A stretch of DNA of 64,000 bases from Lysobacterales bacterium. GTDB lineage: Bacteria; Pseudomonadota; Gammaproteobacteria; Xanthomonadales; Rhodanobacteraceae. The translations under genes were made by a program, and so were the position numbers. Below are positions 62,796 to 64,000 of the stretch, piece by piece. The stretch is from contig JADJHN010000001.1 in NCBI GenBank assembly GCA_016707485.1, positions 1 to 64,000 on the forward strand, read 5' to 3'. Under the pieces are notes generated by a model. The model was not told where the DNA came from. It was given only the letters and a program-made list of their open reading frames with translations, and did no database searches. Numbering within the stretch: the first letter of the stretch is position 1; every line of letters starts with the position of its first letter.

Positions 62796-62820
62796 AAGCT
62801 GCGCCTCGAGGGCGCAGCTT
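62796..62820 (-). terminator. Rho-independent terminator or attenuator after acpP
   Basis: Ten perfectly paired bases (AAGCTGCGCC with GGCGCAGCTT) around a 5-nt loop, followed on the minus strand by TCATTTTC. It sits between acpP and fabF, so it may end the abundant acpP transcript and reduce readthrough into fabF. Confidence 0.75.
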
Positions 62821-62921
62821 GGTGAATCGTGTCATGCCTTGAACCAGATGCTTGTCTGCCTTGCGCGAAGGCATCCGTTCATCCATGGTCCGCGCAGCGC
62901 CAACGCTGCCGCGGCCCGTCT

Positions 62922-63161
62922 TCAGGCCTTGACGTGTGCCTTGACATAATCGGCCGCCTGCTGGACGGTCGTGATCTTCTCGGCATCCTCATCGGGAATC
63001 TCGCACTCGAATTCCTCTTCGAGCGCCATCACCAGCTCGACGGTATCAAGTGAGTCGGCGCCCAGATCGTCAACGAACGACGCATTCGGCGTGACTTCAT
63101 CTTCCTTTACGCCCAACTGCTCGACGACGATTTTCTTGACGCGTTCTTCGATAGTACTCAT
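62922..63161 (-). CDS. acpP: Acyl carrier protein
   Basis: A 79-residue acidic acyl carrier protein. The 4'-phosphopantetheine Ser (S37) is in FVDDLGADSLDTVELVMALE. The first residues MSTIEERVKKIVVEQLGVKE and the helix-four end are standard. ATG 63161 is the real start; the open frame upstream is not conserved. It carries fatty-acid intermediates for FabG, FabF and others. Confidence 0.98.
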   Translation of the reverse strand: MSTIEERVKKIVVEQLGVKEDEVTPNASFVDDLGADSLDTVELVMALEEEFECEIPDEDAEKITTVQQAADYVKAHVKA

Positions 63162-63354
63162 GGGTATCTTGTCTCCCGATGGGATCTCTTGGTGTGAATC
63201 GGAATGCGGATTGCCGGTGGACACCATCGCGTCCTGGTTTTCCGCCACACAGGCCGATTGCCTGCGAAGCGCCGCGGATTGTAGTGGAACGTGTCGGCAG
63301 TCGCCAGCCCGGCTCTGCTGCGGGCTTGCGCCTGCCCCGACTTGGTGCGTTGGC

Positions 63355-64000
63355 TCAGGCCATGTACATGCCGCCATTCACATGCAAGGTTTCGCCAGTG
63401 ATGTAACCGGCACCCGGCGAGGCCAGGAACGCCACCGCCTGCGCAATGTCTGCGGGGTCACCCAGTCTCTGCAGGGCAATCTGGCCGAGCAAGGCATTGC
63501 GTTGCTCTTCAGGCAGCGCACGCGTCATGTCGGTATCGATGAATCCTGGAGCGACGACATTGACGGTGATTCCGCGCGAACCGATTTCGCGGGCGATCGA
63601 TTTCGAGAAGGCGATAATGCCGGCCTTGGCTGCCGCGTAATTTGATTGCCCGGCATTGCCGATCGAACCGATCACCGAGGCAATGCTGATGATGCGCCCC
63701 TTGCGTGCCTTCATCATGCCGCGCAGGACCGCCTTCGTGGTGCGGAATACCGAGCCCAGGTTGGTATCGAGGATCGCCTGCCAGTCCTCGTCCTTCATGC
63801 GCAGCAGCAACTGGTCGCGGGTGATGCCGGCATTGTTGACGAGGATGGTGATCGCACCGAATTCTTCGGCAATCGACGACAGCACGCTGTCGACTGCGGC
63901 GCTGTCGCTGACATCGAGCACGCGCCCCGCGCCAGCATGCGCCGCGAGCCGCTCGCCGATTGCCTGCGCGCCACGTTCGCTGGTGGCAGTGCCAATGACC
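63355..64000 (-). CDS. fabG: 3-oxoacyl-ACP reductase, N-terminus beyond the window
   Basis: An SDR that reduces 3-oxoacyl-ACP with NADPH. The 215 visible codons include ILVNNAGITRDQLLLRMKDE, SIASVIGSIGNAGQSNYAAA (catalytic Ser and Tyr with Lys in AAKAG), NVVAPGFIDTDMTRALPEE and the end GETLHVNGGMYMA. The cofactor loop and ATG lie past 64000. The 193 bp before acpP probably hold the acpP promoter. Confidence 0.97.
   Translation of the reverse strand, partial: VIGTATSERGAQAIGERLAAHAGAGRVLDVSDSAAVDSVLSSIAEEFGAITILVNNAGITRDQLLLRMKDEDWQAILDTNLGSVFRTTKAVLRGMMKARKGRIISIASVIGSIGNAGQSNYAAAKAGIIAFSKSIAREIGSRGITVNVVAPGFIDTDMTRALPEEQRNALLGQIALQRLGDPADIAQAVAFLASPGAGYITGETLHVNGGMYMA

Overview
The window is high-GC, densely coded chromosomal DNA from a gammaproteobacterium. 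The order rpoE-rseA-rseB-degP-lepA-lepB-DUF4845-rnc-era-recO, together with fabG-acpP-fabF-pabB-mltG-tmk-holB-pilZ and nagZ-hpt-mtnP, is the pattern I associate with Lysobacterales (Xanthomonadales). The family cannot be fixed from sequence alone; a Rhodanobacteraceae-like member (for example near Dokdonella) is my guess. I saw no rRNA, tRNA, CRISPR array, prophage or transposase gene.

1-17 kb is an accessory metal-resistance region. It starts inside a CusA-type Cu/Ag RND pump broken by at least six one-base indels. Next come a secreted delta-60-repeat protein and, convergent with it, an ECF sigma factor/membrane Ser-Thr kinase pair. A czcI-like/czcC/czcB/czcA operon follows, its czcA carrying a single frameshift, and then a divergent TonB-dependent copper receptor (OprC/NosA type). 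A deleted copy of the receptor's 5' end and leader lies on the other side of the czc operon, so the operon sits between two ~269-bp direct repeats.

17-29 kb holds an unusual SDR with a zinc ribbon, orn, sbcB, a DUF2461 gene, an MFS transporter, the ligA-epmA pair, a repeat-like hypothetical protein and a second ECF sigma/membrane-protein pair. Two families of extragenic palindromes lie between these genes.

29-36.5 kb holds yigZ and a mutagenesis cassette (imuB, dnaE2) without an adjacent imuA. dnaE2 carries an in-frame palindromic repeat element. An MsbA-type ABC exporter follows.

36.5-64 kb is core genome, almost all on the minus strand: purine salvage (mtnP, hpt), peptidoglycan recycling (nagZ), rRNA methylation (rlmD), a REC-Hpt protein, the recO/era/rnc/lepB/lepA group, the envelope-stress operon, a c-di-GMP enzyme with a stand-alone Ycf46-type domain protein, a FadB/FadJ-like beta-oxidation protein on the plus strand, a frameshifted panE-like gene, and the pilZ-to-fabG cluster. 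fabG runs off the right edge.

All frameshifts I could resolve are single-base changes, several of them in homopolymer runs. Assembly error and recent gene decay are both possible and cannot be separated from this sequence alone.
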